Assembly (NCBI GenBank): GCA_903927605.1
Contig: CAIYNT010000073.1
Span: 1-28,578, forward strand
From: an uncultured Holophagaceae bacterium
GTDB taxonomy: Bacteria > Acidobacteriota > Holophagae > Holophagales > Holophagaceae
Reading direction: 5' to 3'
Length of the DNA: 28,578 bases
A model generated the notes under the pieces. The model was not told where the DNA came from. It did not search any database and saw nothing but the letters and a program-made list of their open reading frames with translations. Numbering within the stretch: position 1 is the stretch's first letter; every line of letters begins with the position of its first letter. The translations under genes and the position numbers were made by a program. Positions 15,985 to 23,430 of the stretch are shown here, one piece after another.

Positions 15985-17109
15985 ATGGATCCTTCCATCC
16001 ATGAAGCCAGGCACGCCGCGATGGATGTCCTGCTGCACAACGCTTCCGGCCCCTTCGAGGGGCTTCCCCGCACCGCAGGCTGGGGTTATCCGGAACCCTA
16101 CACCCGGGATCTGCTCATCTCCGCCCTGGGCATCCTCGCCTCCGGGAATGAGGAGCTTCTGTGTTCCCTGCGGCGCGTGCTGGAGACCCTGGCCCGGAAC
16201 CAGAGCCCGCGAGGCCAGATCCCCTCCCTGGTGCATGATCCGGAGAACCGCGGAGCCAGCGATACGACGCCGCTCTTCCTCCTGATCCTGGGCATGTACC
16301 GGCGCTATACCGGGGAGGCGGACTTCCTGAAAGAAGCTGGAGCCGAGGCCCTTCGCTGGATGGACTACCAGACCATTGACGACCGGGAGCTGGTGGGCCA
16401 GCAGCCCACCAGCGATTGGCGGGATGAACAGTGGGTCCTGGGGCATGGACTGTATGTCAACGCACTCGTGCATGCCTACCTGAGAACCCTTGGGCTCAGC
16501 GATCGGGCCGATGCCCTGCAAGTGGCCGCCAACCGGCAGGACGGCCGAGGGTTCGTCACCCCCGGACAGCCCACCTATGCCCTGTGGTTCTACAAAGTCC
16601 TCCGGAACAAACGCTGTGATCTGCTCGGCAACAGCCTGGCCATCCTGAGTGGGCTGGCTGACCCGGAGCGGGCGCGGGAGATGGTGGCCTGGATCGAGGC
16701 CCAGTGTGTGGAACTGCGCGCGCGAGGTGAGCTAGCCTTGGAGCTGCCGCCCTGCCTCTTTCCGTATGTGCAGCCGGGGGACCCCGACTGGCATGCCCGC
16801 TTGGGCCTCTACAATCTGCCGGGGGACTACCACAACGGCGGTGTCTGGCCCTTTGTCTGCGGCTTCTACATCGCAGCGCTGGTGACCATTGGCGAGCAGC
16901 GCTTGGCGGAAGCAAAGCTCCTGGCGCTGTCAGCCCTCGTGCGGCCTTCCCGCAAGATGCCGCCAACTCATCCCGGGGCCCTCGGCTTCAACGAGTGGTT
17001 CCACGCCCAGGACGGCACTCCCGCGGGCGAGGATTGGCAGACCTGGTCTGCATCCATGTACCTCTATGCGGTTGCCTGTGTGGAGGCCGGGGAAGCGCTT
17101 TTCTTTTAA
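15985..17109 (+). CDS. six-hairpin glycosidase, GH100/GH63-like
   Basis: 374-residue (alpha/alpha)6-barrel protein. Motif order follows plant and bacterial neutral invertases (GH100): GYPEPYTRDLLISAL (about residue 33), SDWRDEQWVLGHGLYVNA (about 140) with a candidate catalytic Asp, LLGNSLAILSGLADPE, YHNGGVWPF (about 285) and QTWSASMYLYAVA at the end. Automated systems often label such proteins amylo-alpha-1,6-glucosidase. There is no signal peptide; cytoplasmic. It starts one base after the GT4 stop, so it belongs to the same operon. A role in cleaving or trimming the product made by the GT is inferred, not shown. Confidence 0.78.
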   Translation: MDPSIHEARHAAMDVLLHNASGPFEGLPRTAGWGYPEPYTRDLLISALGILASGNEELLCSLRRVLETLARNQSPRGQIPSLVHDPENRGASDTTPLFLLILGMYRRYTGEADFLKEAGAEALRWMDYQTIDDRELVGQQPTSDWRDEQWVLGHGLYVNALVHAYLRTLGLSDRADALQVAANRQDGRGFVTPGQPTYALWFYKVLRNKRCDLLGNSLAILSGLADPERAREMVAWIEAQCVELRARGELALELPPCLFPYVQPGDPDWHARLGLYNLPGDYHNGGVWPFVCGFYIAALVTIGEQRLAEAKLLALSALVRPSRKMPPTHPGALGFNEWFHAQDGTPAGEDWQTWSASMYLYAVACVEAGEALFF

Positions 17110-17300
17110 GCAACCTTCTCGGTCCAACGTGGGATGCCAGGAACCTTGCTGTAGAGATCGAAATGATGGGGATGCCGCATCAACCTGATCGGACCCAACC
17201 ACGCGGGGCTTCCATCAGGACTCGCAACTGACTTGGATGATTGAAGGTGCGGACCCGGCACGGCACCTGCAGTCAAGGGCATGTGGTCGAGGAGGCCTTC

Positions 17301-17729
17301 ATGCAAAAGAGAATGGCAAGATTGGTCCTACCTGCAGTGTTCGCGGCGCTCGGCTGCGTACCCGCCTTTGCTCAGATCCGGGTAGGGGTGGAACTCCCAT
17401 CCATCCATATCCGCATTGCTCCGGATGCACCCCCTCCGCTTCGCCATGAAGTTCGGTTGGCGCGACCCGGCCCGAATGATGTGTGGATCGGGGGCTACTG
17501 GGACCGACAGGATGACCGGTGGGCCTGGGCCCCTGGGCGCTGGGAACACCCTGGTCAGCGCGGTTCACGCTGGGTCAAGCCCCTGTACCGACGCGAGGGT
17601 GGGGCCTATCGCTACGAGCCGGGACACTGGTCCCACCAGAATCTGGTCGAAGGGGATGACTACAGCCGCTGGCACAAGGAGCACGGCCGTGGAGATGACA
17701 AGCACGGCAGGAGTGACAAAGACCGTTAG
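17301..17729 (+). CDS. exported YXWGXW-repeat type protein
   Basis: 142-residue protein. Residues 1-25 are a signal peptide ending CVPAFAQ. The mature part has the repeats of the YXWGXW family: IGGYWDRQDDRWAWAPGRWEHP (about residues 72-93), GSRWVKPLYRREGGAYRYEPGHW, then a His/Arg/Asp-rich tail (WHKEHGRGDDKHGRSDKDR) that could bind metal or stay unfolded. The function of the family is unknown; periplasmic or surface location is likely. GAGGAGG lies five bases before the ATG at 17301; an earlier in-frame ATG at 17241 is rejected for lack of a site and because it would bury the signal peptide. A strong terminator follows. Confidence 0.85.
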   Translation: MQKRMARLVLPAVFAALGCVPAFAQIRVGVELPSIHIRIAPDAPPPLRHEVRLARPGPNDVWIGGYWDRQDDRWAWAPGRWEHPGQRGSRWVKPLYRREGGAYRYEPGHWSHQNLVEGDDYSRWHKEHGRGDDKHGRSDKDR

Positions 17730-17782
17730 TGGGGGGGAACCAGGCAGGGATCATGGATCCTCGCCCGGACTCGCAACGGTGC

Positions 17783-17815
17783 GGGGCAAGGGGAATGATC
17801 CCCTTGCCCCTTTTT
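17783..17815 (+). terminator. Rho-independent terminator
   Basis: GGGGCAAGGGGA (17783-17794) and TCCCCTTGCCCC (17799-17810) form a perfect 12-bp stem with loop ATGA, followed by TTTTT. It ends the YXWGXW gene and may also serve the convergent ABC permease operon. Confidence 0.92.
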
Positions 17816-17882
17816 CATTGGCAACAGGAACCGTCAGCCGAGTCTCTGGGGTGTCCGATAGGACGTGGGAGGAACATCCGGT

Positions 17883-19088
17883 TCACTCGTGGCGCAGGGC
17901 TTCGATGGGGTTGAGTCGGGAGGCCTTGTGGGCCGGGAGATAGCCGAAGATCACACCCACGGAGGCGGAGAAGAGAAACGAGACGGCGACCATGTCGGGT
18001 ACGAAGCTGAAGGGGAGATGCATGAGACGGGCGGCGAAGTAGCTGAACAGGAGGCCAAGGAGGATGCCGACCATCCCGCCGATGCCGGACAGGGCCATGG
18101 CCTCCACCAGGAACTGGAAGAGCACTTCCCGACCCCGGGCGCCAATGGAGAGCCGGATGCCGATCTCCCGGGTCCGCTCGGTCACGGAGACCAGCATGAT
18201 GTTCATGATGCCGATGCCGCCCACCAGCAGGCTTACTGCGGCAATGGCCCCGAGCAGCGCGATGAGGGCATCGGTGACCGTGCCGAGGGTGGCCGTGATC
18301 TCCTGCATGCTCTGCACGTTGAAATCCGGGGTGGCGCCGGGGGCGATCCGCCGCCGCTCCCGCAACAGGGCGATGACCTGGTCCTTCACCTTGGGGACCT
18401 GCTTGGCATCGTGAGCGCCGAGGAAGATCACCCCCACGTCGGTGCTGCCCGTGATCCGCCGCTGGAAGGTGGCCAGTGGCACCAGCACGAAGTCATCCTG
18501 GTCCATGCCGAAGCTGGACTGCCCCTTGGGGCGGGTGACGCCCACGACCTTGCAGTCGACCTTGGCGATCCGGATGGAACTGCCGATCGGATCCTGGCTG
18601 CCGAACAGCTTGGTCCGGACCGTGGCGCCCAGGACGCAGACCGCGGCGCCGCTCTGCAACTGGGAATCCGAAAACCCCTCCCCCAATTCGAATCCGAAAG
18701 CTCGGATCTGGAAGTAGGCATTGGTGGAACCGGTCACCGTGCTGCTCCAGTTCAGGTTCCCGTTCACCAGCAGGACGCCCATGCTCCCCGCGGGAGCGAC
18801 GTCGGCGAGGTTGGCCAACTCGCGCACCACGACCCGGGCATCCTCCTGTTTGAAGGGCTGGGCGGCGCTCGCGGTAGGTCCCTTCCGCTCACTGCCCGGC
18901 GTGGCGATGAGCAGATTGGTGCCCATGCCCGAGATGTCCGCAGTGATCTTGGCGGCGGCCCCCCGGCCCAGGGCGACCATGATGATCACGGAGGCCACAC
19001 CGATCACGATGCCCAGCATGGTGAGGGATGAGCGCATGGGGTTGCGCCGGATCTCCCGGAAGGCCATCAGGATCGTCGTCCAGATCAT
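17883..19088 (-). CDS. MacB-type ABC transporter permease
   Basis: 401-residue FtsX/MacB-fold permease. The N-terminal helix (RSSLTMLGIVIGVASVIIMVALG, about residues 19-41) is followed by a large periplasmic MacB_PCD domain (about 45-265), then three C-terminal helices (about 275-385) with the typical VGGIGIMNIMLVSVTERTREIGIRLSIGA and the ending PAHKASRLNPIEALRHE. In classical MacB the ATPase is fused; here it is a separate gene. It overlaps the ATPase gene by ATGA at 19085-19088. Last gene of the efflux operon. The exported compound is unknown; peptides, lipids or macrolide-like molecules are family options. Confidence 0.93.
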   Translation of the reverse strand: MIWTTILMAFREIRRNPMRSSLTMLGIVIGVASVIIMVALGRGAAAKITADISGMGTNLLIATPGSERKGPTASAAQPFKQEDARVVVRELANLADVAPAGSMGVLLVNGNLNWSSTVTGSTNAYFQIRAFGFELGEGFSDSQLQSGAAVCVLGATVRTKLFGSQDPIGSSIRIAKVDCKVVGVTRPKGQSSFGMDQDDFVLVPLATFQRRITGSTDVGVIFLGAHDAKQVPKVKDQVIALLRERRRIAPGATPDFNVQSMQEITATLGTVTDALIALLGAIAAVSLLVGGIGIMNIMLVSVTERTREIGIRLSIGARGREVLFQFLVEAMALSGIGGMVGILLGLLFSYFAARLMHLPFSFVPDMVAVSFLFSASVGVIFGYLPAHKASRLNPIEALRHE

Positions 19089-19807
19089 GCGCCCACCTCC
19101 CCGGCGATCAGGTCCCGTTCGACGAGGCCGTCCTTGAAGTGGATGGTCCGGCCTGCGAACGCCGCCATGTCCGGCTCGTGGGTGACCATGACGATGGTGA
19201 TCTTCCGATCCCGGTTGAGCGCCTGAAGGAGGTTCATGATTTCCACCTTGCGGGCGGAATCCAGGTTCCCCGTGGGTTCGTCGGCCAGGAGCATCCTGGG
19301 GCTGGTGACGATGGCGCGGGCGATGGCCACGCGCTGCTGCTGCCCGCCGGACAGCTCACTCGGGATGTGGTGCATCCGATCCCCCAGGCCCACGTCCTGG
19401 AGGGCCTGGATGGCGCTCCGGTGGCGCTCAGCCGCCGGGACTCCCCGATAGACCAGGGGCAGTTCGACGTTCTCCAGGGCGCTGGTGCGGGCGAGGAGGT
19501 TGTAGCCCTGGAAGACGAAGCCCAGGTAGTGTCTGCGCAGCAGCGCCAGTTGATCGATGCTCAGCGAGCCCACATCCAGGCCGCAGAACAGGTAGTGGCC
19601 GGAGGTGGCCATATCCAGGCAGCCGAGCATGTTGAGGCAGGTGGACTTGCCCGAACCACTGGCTCCCATCACCGCGACGAACTCGCCCGCATCGATCCGG
19701 AAGCTCACGCCCGCCAGGGCCCGGACTTCGGATTCCCCGCTGCCATAGATCTTCGTGAGGTCCTGTAGCTCCACCAGGGAGGTGGCTCCGGCGACCTCCG
19801 GGCTCAT
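19085..19807 (-). CDS. ABC transporter ATP-binding protein, MacB/LolD type
   Basis: 240-residue ATPase. Walker A is GASGSGKST (residues 48-56), the Q-loop is in FVFQGYNLL, the signature [14 protein letters not shown] begins near residue 150, Walker B is [11 protein letters not shown] and the H-loop is [21 protein letters not shown] and the TGNLD motif are typical of the MacB/LolD subclass. Works with the permease and the adaptor encoded on either side; ATGA overlaps at both ends show tight coupling. Confidence 0.94.
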   Translation of the reverse strand: MSPEVAGATSLVELQDLTKIYGSGESEVRALAGVSFRIDAGEFVAVMGASGSGKSTCLNMLGCLDMATSGHYLFCGLDVGSLSIDQLALLRRHYLGFVFQGYNLLARTSALENVELPLVYRGVPAAERHRSAIQALQDVGLGDRMHHIPSELSGGQQQRVAIARAIVTSPRMLLADEPTGNLDSARKVEIMNLLQALNRDRKITIVMVTHEPDMAAFAGRTIHFKDGLVERDLIAGEVGA

Positions 19808-21021
19808 GTCGCGCCCTTGGTGTCCGTGAGAACGGTCATGCCTTCCTTCAGGTCGCCCGAGAGGATCTCGGTGTTCTTGCCATCCGTGGCCCCGGTCTTC
19901 ACTTCGATGGGGGTAGGCACTTTGCCCTTGAGAACCCAGACCCGATGTTTGCCATCCGTGAAATTCACGCCGGTCTTCGACAGGCCCCCGGGCCGGACCG
20001 GAGGGGTGAAGCGCAGCGCAGCATTTGGCACCACCAGGACGCCCCGCTTCGTTTCGGCCTGGATGGTGGCGGTGCAGGTCATGCCAGGCAGAAGCGCCCG
20101 GTCCGAGTTGTCCACGCTCAGCACAGCCAGATAGGTCACGACATTCTGGGAGACTTTGGGCTCCATCTGGAGGGAGACAACCTGGGCCGGGAAGCTCCGT
20201 CCCGAGTAGGCCTCCACGGTGAAGGAGGCAGACTCGCCACTGCGGATGCGGCTGACGTCCGCCTCGTCGATGTCCACGTTGAGCTTCATCTTTTTCAGGT
20301 CCTGTGCCAGCTTGAACAGCACCGGTGTCTGGAAGCCTGCGGTGACCGTCTGTCCCGGCTCCATCAGGCGCGCCAGCACAACGCCGTCGATGGGTGCCCG
20401 GATCGTGGCTTTCTGGAGTTTGCTGGTCGTCAGATCCACGGCCGACTTCGCGACTCTGGCGGTCTCCTGGGCAGAATGAAGGGACGCATTGTCCCGGTCT
20501 CTGGCGCTGACGGCTGCATCCAGGTCCGACTGGGAGAGGATGCCCTCTTTTCCCAACTGCTGGTTCCGGGTGAGCGTCCTGGCCGATTCGCTGGCCGTGG
20601 CCTGGGCCACCCGAATCGTGTCCCGCGCCCCCCGGAGTTGGGCCTGAGATTGGTCGAGCCCCGAGTTCAACGGCTCCGGATCGATCTCCGCCAGGATCTG
20701 GCCCTTGTGCACCTCGTCATTGACATCCACATATTCCTTGAGGACCTTGCCAGAGACCTCGGAGCCGACCTCCACACTGGTCACAGCCTCGAGTGACCCG
20801 GTGGACTCCACCGTCACCGCAAGATCCCCCCTCGTCACAAGGGCGCTTTCGTACTGCACGAGGGTCCGACTGGCCCGGTGGGTATAGGCCCAAGTCCCCG
20901 CAGCCATACTCGCCACGGCGATCCCTCCGACAATCCACCATCGGCGGACCCGCCAGACGCTATCACCGGGGCCGATGACCTGCTTCAACTCTGCAAGGCT
21001 GGGAAGGGTATCGGCAGTCAT
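19804..21021 (-). CDS. MacA-like periplasmic adaptor (membrane fusion protein)
   Basis: 405-residue adaptor linking the inner-membrane ABC complex to an outer-membrane channel. One N-terminal membrane helix (WWIVGGIAVASMAAGTWAY, about residues 28-46) anchors it. Then come a barrel-sandwich half (VEVGSEVSGKVLKEYVDVNDEVHKGQILAEID), a helical hairpin (about 125-210) and the second lipoyl half (IRAPIDGVVLARLMEPGQTV), as in MacA. The start overlaps the stop of a 48-residue ORF upstream (ATGA). No outer-membrane channel gene is in the window, so it probably shares a TolC-like protein encoded elsewhere. Confidence 0.93.
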   Translation of the reverse strand: MTADTLPSLAELKQVIGPGDSVWRVRRWWIVGGIAVASMAAGTWAYTHRASRTLVQYESALVTRGDLAVTVESTGSLEAVTSVEVGSEVSGKVLKEYVDVNDEVHKGQILAEIDPEPLNSGLDQSQAQLRGARDTIRVAQATASESARTLTRNQQLGKEGILSQSDLDAAVSARDRDNASLHSAQETARVAKSAVDLTTSKLQKATIRAPIDGVVLARLMEPGQTVTAGFQTPVLFKLAQDLKKMKLNVDIDEADVSRIRSGESASFTVEAYSGRSFPAQVVSLQMEPKVSQNVVTYLAVLSVDNSDRALLPGMTCTATIQAETKRGVLVVPNAALRFTPPVRPGGLSKTGVNFTDGKHRVWVLKGKVPTPIEVKTGATDGKNTEILSGDLKEGMTVLTDTKGAT

Positions 21022-21164
21022 GGGAGCCTCACGATAGGGCGCTGGAGCTTGATGTGGGGGGCGGAACCTCCGGCCTTCCTGAATGCACCCGCCACCTGAT
21101 CATCGCGACCTTCATCGACCTGGCTGTCCATCGGCACTTGAAAATGATTCGACTCGATTTTCAT
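21018..21164 (-). CDS. 48-residue ORF coupled between the CDF and MacA-like genes
   Basis: Small ORF that fills the 145-bp space between the CDF transporter and the adaptor exactly. Its stop overlaps the adaptor start (ATGA, 21018-21021). AAGGG lies six bases before the ATG at 21164. Another in-frame ATG at 21170 overlaps the CDF stop, again as ATGA. The protein begins MKIESNHFQVPMDS and ends IKLQRPIVRLP; it is hydrophilic, with no membrane segment or Cys. Coupling at both ends is the main evidence. It could be a small regulator or accessory subunit, or a leader that couples translation of the two transport systems. I know no homologue. Confidence 0.5.
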   Translation of the reverse strand: MKIESNHFQVPMDSQVDEGRDDQVAGAFRKAGGSAPHIKLQRPIVRLP

Positions 21165-21166
21165 AC

Positions 21167-22129
21167 TCATCCCTTCACTGGAGTCTGCAGAGTCAACTCA
21201 GAGACTTGCTGGCGCCATGTCTCGCCTGCCTGAGGTTTCACGAACAGTGCTCTGACCTCGGGGTGGGCCCGCTTGATGGTGGTTTCAATCCGGGCCACAC
21301 AGCGTTCGATCTGGCCCGTGCTCAACCCGTCATGAAATTCGGCGCTGAGGGCGGCAACCACCTGGCTCGGGCCCATCTGGACGGTGAGCACGCCATTGAC
21401 TCCACTGACATCTGGATCGCCACGAGCGATGCTCAGGATGGAATCCCGCACCTTCGGGTGGGCCGCTTCGCCGATGAGCAGTCCCTTGGTCTCGCGGGCC
21501 AACAGGATCGAGGAGACTGCCAGTAGAAGACCGATGGCAATCGAGGCGATGCCATCCAGTCTCGGCGCATCCAACGCCTGGGCGAGCGCGATACCGGCGC
21601 CCGCAATCAACAGACCGAGCATCGCAGCGGTATCCTCGAATAGCACGATGAAAGTGCCTGGATCCTTGCTGGCGAGAAAGGCCGCAAAGTACCCCTGTTC
21701 ACCTTTGGTGGAGCGGAAGGATTGGAAAGCCACCCACCAGGATGCGGCCTCGCAGACGAAGGCTCCCGCCAAGAGGAGATAGTTCAGGAGCACTCTCTTC
21801 ATGGGTGCCGGAGTCAGCAGGTGGGTAATGCCTTCATAAAGGGACACGCCAGCGCCGAGCCCAAGCACCAGCAAGGCGACAATGAAGCTCCAGAAGTACA
21901 ACTCCCTGCCATAGCCGAAGGGATGGGCCGAATCGGGCCGCCGACTTGCCCGTCGGGTACCGTACAGCAGTAACAATTCGTTGATGGAATCCACCAGGGA
22001 GTGGACGCCCTCGCTCAACATGGCGGAACTGCCTGTGAACGCCGCCGCCGTGAACTTCAGGCTGGCGATCGCCAGATCAGCCCCGAGTGCGGCGTAGATG
22101 ACTTTGCGGGGAAGACCTGTTGATGGCAT
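21167..22129 (-). CDS. cation diffusion facilitator (CDF) family transporter
   Basis: 320-residue inner-membrane divalent-metal/proton antiporter. The first helices contain SSAMLSEGVHSLVDSINELLLLYG with the HxxxD metal site in helix 2 (about residue 42), and HPFGYGRELYFW follows. Helix 5 reads VLFEDTAAMLG: Glu-Asp replaces the usual HxxxD, as in the ZnT9-like subgroup, so metal choice may differ from zinc exporters of the ZitB/CzcD type. LDGIASIAIG is in helix 6, and the last 90 residues form the cytoplasmic ferredoxin-like domain. No good ribosome binding site is seen, but the gene lies only 18 bp behind the preceding small gene, so it may depend on it. It leads into the MacAB-like export genes. 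Confidence 0.9.
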   Translation of the reverse strand: MPSTGLPRKVIYAALGADLAIASLKFTAAAFTGSSAMLSEGVHSLVDSINELLLLYGTRRASRRPDSAHPFGYGRELYFWSFIVALLVLGLGAGVSLYEGITHLLTPAPMKRVLLNYLLLAGAFVCEAASWWVAFQSFRSTKGEQGYFAAFLASKDPGTFIVLFEDTAAMLGLLIAGAGIALAQALDAPRLDGIASIAIGLLLAVSSILLARETKGLLIGEAAHPKVRDSILSIARGDPDVSGVNGVLTVQMGPSQVVAALSAEFHDGLSTGQIERCVARIETTIKRAHPEVRALFVKPQAGETWRQQVSELTLQTPVKG

Positions 22130-22147
22130 GTCAATCTCTGGGGTATG

Positions 22148-22456
22148 TCAGCACTCCGACGAAGGCAGCAACAAGACCCCCTTCGCTCGGGGTATTTCTC
22201 GGCGGCAGCCTCCTCCTACTGACCGCTGGCTTCCTGCCACCAGTTGCTGCACCTGATTGGAAGTCTGCTGAGACGCGGAAGGTTCTTCCCAGATCGGCGC
22301 CGCGACTGCCGGGGTTTGAGTTGCCGACAGGTGCCTGGGATGGCTTACCACCATCGAAAAACCCAGAACCAGGGACAACAAGGAGACCAGCTTCAGTTTG
22401 CCCCCAGGAAGCCTTGAGATGCCTGAGGCATGTGTGTTTGGGGGAGGGTGGATCAT
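22148..22456 (-). CDS. small exported protein at the head of the CDF/efflux operon
   Basis: 102-residue ORF with AAAGGA six bases before its ATG. Residues 15-37 (KLKLVSLLSLVLGFSMVVS) make a signal peptide or anchor; the rest is Ser/Gln/Pro/Ala-rich and ends in Cys, with little sign of a folded domain. I do not recognise it. It lies 18 bp before the CDF gene and is preceded, at a leader distance of 60 nt, by a sigma-54 type promoter. The last 35 residues look less protein-like, so the true reading frame could be shorter or shifted. A leader-peptide role is also possible. Confidence 0.45.
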   Translation of the reverse strand: MIHPPPNTHASGISRLPGGKLKLVSLLSLVLGFSMVVSHPRHLSATQTPAVAAPIWEEPSASQQTSNQVQQLVAGSQRSVGGGCRREIPRAKGVLLLPSSEC

Positions 22457-22525
22457 GGTCGGTCCTTTAAGGAAGGAACACACGCCGGGTCGCGCGAGCC
22501 TTCAAACCGGTAGAAGCAGTTGAAT

Positions 22526-22543
22526 GAGCAGACTTTGTACCAA
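22526..22543 (-). promoter_or_regulatory. sigma-54 type promoter for the CDF/efflux operon
   Basis: Read on the minus strand: TTGGTACAAAGTCTGCTC. GG (22541-22540) and GC (22529-22528) are 12 bp apart; TTGGTAC and TGCT agree well with the consensus. The AT-rich tract at 22544-22580 lies directly upstream. The predicted start is at about 22516. Confidence 0.55.
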
Positions 22544-22606
22544 TTGGTAATTGTTATATATGATTTAATTTACAATTTTGGCATTCCAACCTACTGGAGC
22601 CATTCA

Positions 22607-22617
22607 TTCAAATTGAA
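22607..22617. promoter_or_regulatory. short palindrome between the two divergent promoters
   Basis: TTCAAATTGAA, with perfect 5-bp arms around one base. It is centred about 96 bp upstream of the predicted minus-strand start, where an activator would bind. It differs from the palindrome found at 11357 and 13102. Confidence 0.3.
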
Positions 22618-22673
22618 CAGGGCATAACTCCATTGTGATTGACTGGGTCGGTCGCAGGTTTCTTTGGCGTGCT

Positions 22674-22686
22674 TAAAATATTGATT
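22674..22686 (-). promoter_or_regulatory. consensus IHF-type site
   Basis: On the minus strand AATCAATATTTTA matches WATCAA-N4-TTR at every position. It lies about 45-57 bp upstream of the predicted start at 22731, the usual place for DNA bending at sigma-54 promoters. Confidence 0.4.
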
Positions 22687-22703
22687 TAATAATAGTTTAT
22701 TAA

Positions 22704-22720
22704 TTGGATCAGAACCTGCA
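22704..22720 (+). promoter_or_regulatory. sigma-54 type promoter for the mini-lipoprotein
   Basis: TTGGATCAGAACCTGCA: GG at 22706-22707 and GC at 22718-22719, 12 bp apart, with TGCA at -12. An AT-rich tract precedes it. The predicted start is at about 22731, giving a 70-nt leader. Confidence 0.55.
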
Positions 22721-22800
22721 CTACCTCCCCTGAAGGTTCCTAATCCCGTTGAACAGCAATGCGAGGGTTCACGGGTCACCAACCCAACAAGGAGTCCAAC

Positions 22801-22968
22801 ATGAAACGCCTTCTCGTCCTGACCATCAGCTTGTCCTTGCTGGGCCTCTCTTTGGGCTGTCTCTTCCCAGAACGCGAACATCGGCGTGAGCAACGACCCG
22901 AGGAACGGCGGGACCATGTGCACGAGGAGCACCACGATCAGGGCCATGAAGAGGGTCATGAGCGATAG
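22801..22968 (+). CDS. His/Glu-rich mini-lipoprotein
   Basis: 55-residue lipoprotein. Residues 1-19 are a signal peptide with lipobox LSLGC, the Cys being residue 20. The mature part is entirely charged, with 9 His among many Glu, Arg and Asp (REHRREQRPEERRDHVHEEH and onward); such a tail could bind divalent metals. AGGAG lies seven bases before the ATG at 22801; an upstream ATG at 22759 is rejected because it would precede the ribosome site and lipobox. It is divergent from the CDF/efflux operon and has the same class of promoter, so a role in periplasmic metal buffering or sensing is inferred. It overlaps the convergent ORF at 22956 by 13 bp. Confidence 0.75.
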   Translation: MKRLLVLTISLSLLGLSLGCLFPEREHRREQRPEERRDHVHEEHHDQGHEEGHER

Positions 22969-23138
22969 CTCCAGCCGGGATTCCTCAGGATGAAGCGCTG
23001 GCCGGGGTACCCAGCAAGTTTCAGCACCTTCAATTCCATGGGCTGCCCCTGCCAACTGGCCTGAAGTGGTCTTCCCACGTTGCCCTGGGCCAGGACCTCG
23101 TCATCAGGGTCCTTCCAGGTGAAGGCCACGTTTCTCAT
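22956..23138 (-). CDS. small hypothetical protein, 60 residues
   Basis: Protein-like ORF: FTWKDPDDEVLAQG, LQASWQGQPMELKVLKLAGY and FILRNPGWSYRS suggest a small soluble beta-rich domain. AGAGG lies three bases before the ATG, closer than usual. No family is recognised and no signal peptide is present. It sits between the tRNA-Ser terminator and the mini-lipoprotein gene, whose end it overlaps by 13 bp. Moderate to low certainty, because there is no independent evidence beyond composition and the ribosome site. Confidence 0.45.
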   Translation of the reverse strand: MRNVAFTWKDPDDEVLAQGNVGRPLQASWQGQPMELKVLKLAGYPGQRFILRNPGWSYRS

Positions 23139-23234
23139 GCACCTCTATTGCACTTCTGCCAATACCCATGTGAGACAATGACCCTTTACCAACCCCCGTG
23201 TGAGAACGGTTGGGGTCTTTAGTGTCACAGGGAA

Positions 23235-23264
23235 ATGCCCCGGAACCTATTGATTCCAGGGCAT
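23235..23264 (-). terminator. hairpin after tRNA-Ser
   Basis: ATGCCC/GGGCAT and GGAA/TTCC pair with one mismatch between them and an 8-base loop. On the minus strand TTTCC follows. It starts two bases after the encoded CCA. Confidence 0.65.
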
Positions 23265-23265
23265 C

Positions 23266-23356
23266 TGGCGGAGAGTGGGGGATTCGAACCCCCGAACGGC
23301 TTTTGACCGTTACACGATTTCCAATCGTGCTCCTTCAGCCACTCGGACAACTCTCC
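23266..23356 (-). tRNA. tRNA-Ser (anticodon GGA)
   Basis: The minus strand gives acceptor GGAGAGT/ACTCTCC, anticodon stem CACGA/TCGTG around TTGGAAA (anticodon GGA, reading UCC/UCU), a long class II variable arm AACGG/CCGTT, T loop GGTTCGAATCC and an encoded CCA (23266-23268). All parts of a serine tRNA are present. Confidence 0.97.
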
Positions 23357-23430
23357 CGTGGCTCCGCGTAGGCGGAAGCAGCAAGGTTATCACGGCCCAA
23401 GACTTCGGCCAAGGGCCGTGATGGGAAGGA

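Noticed and set aside
17190..17227. Possible sigma-54 element and activator half-site ahead of the YXWGXW gene
   Set aside because: A GG-N10-GC can be placed but lacks the TGG and TGC context, there is no AT-rich tract, and only half of the palindrome matches.
17865..19031. 388-residue open frame on the plus strand
   Set aside because: Antisense to the ABC permease; repetitive acidic/His shadow without motifs.
22591..23055. 154-residue minus-strand frame across the divergent promoter region
   Set aside because: It overlaps the mini-lipoprotein gene and both promoters, has no clear ribosome site, and its codons change character along its length.
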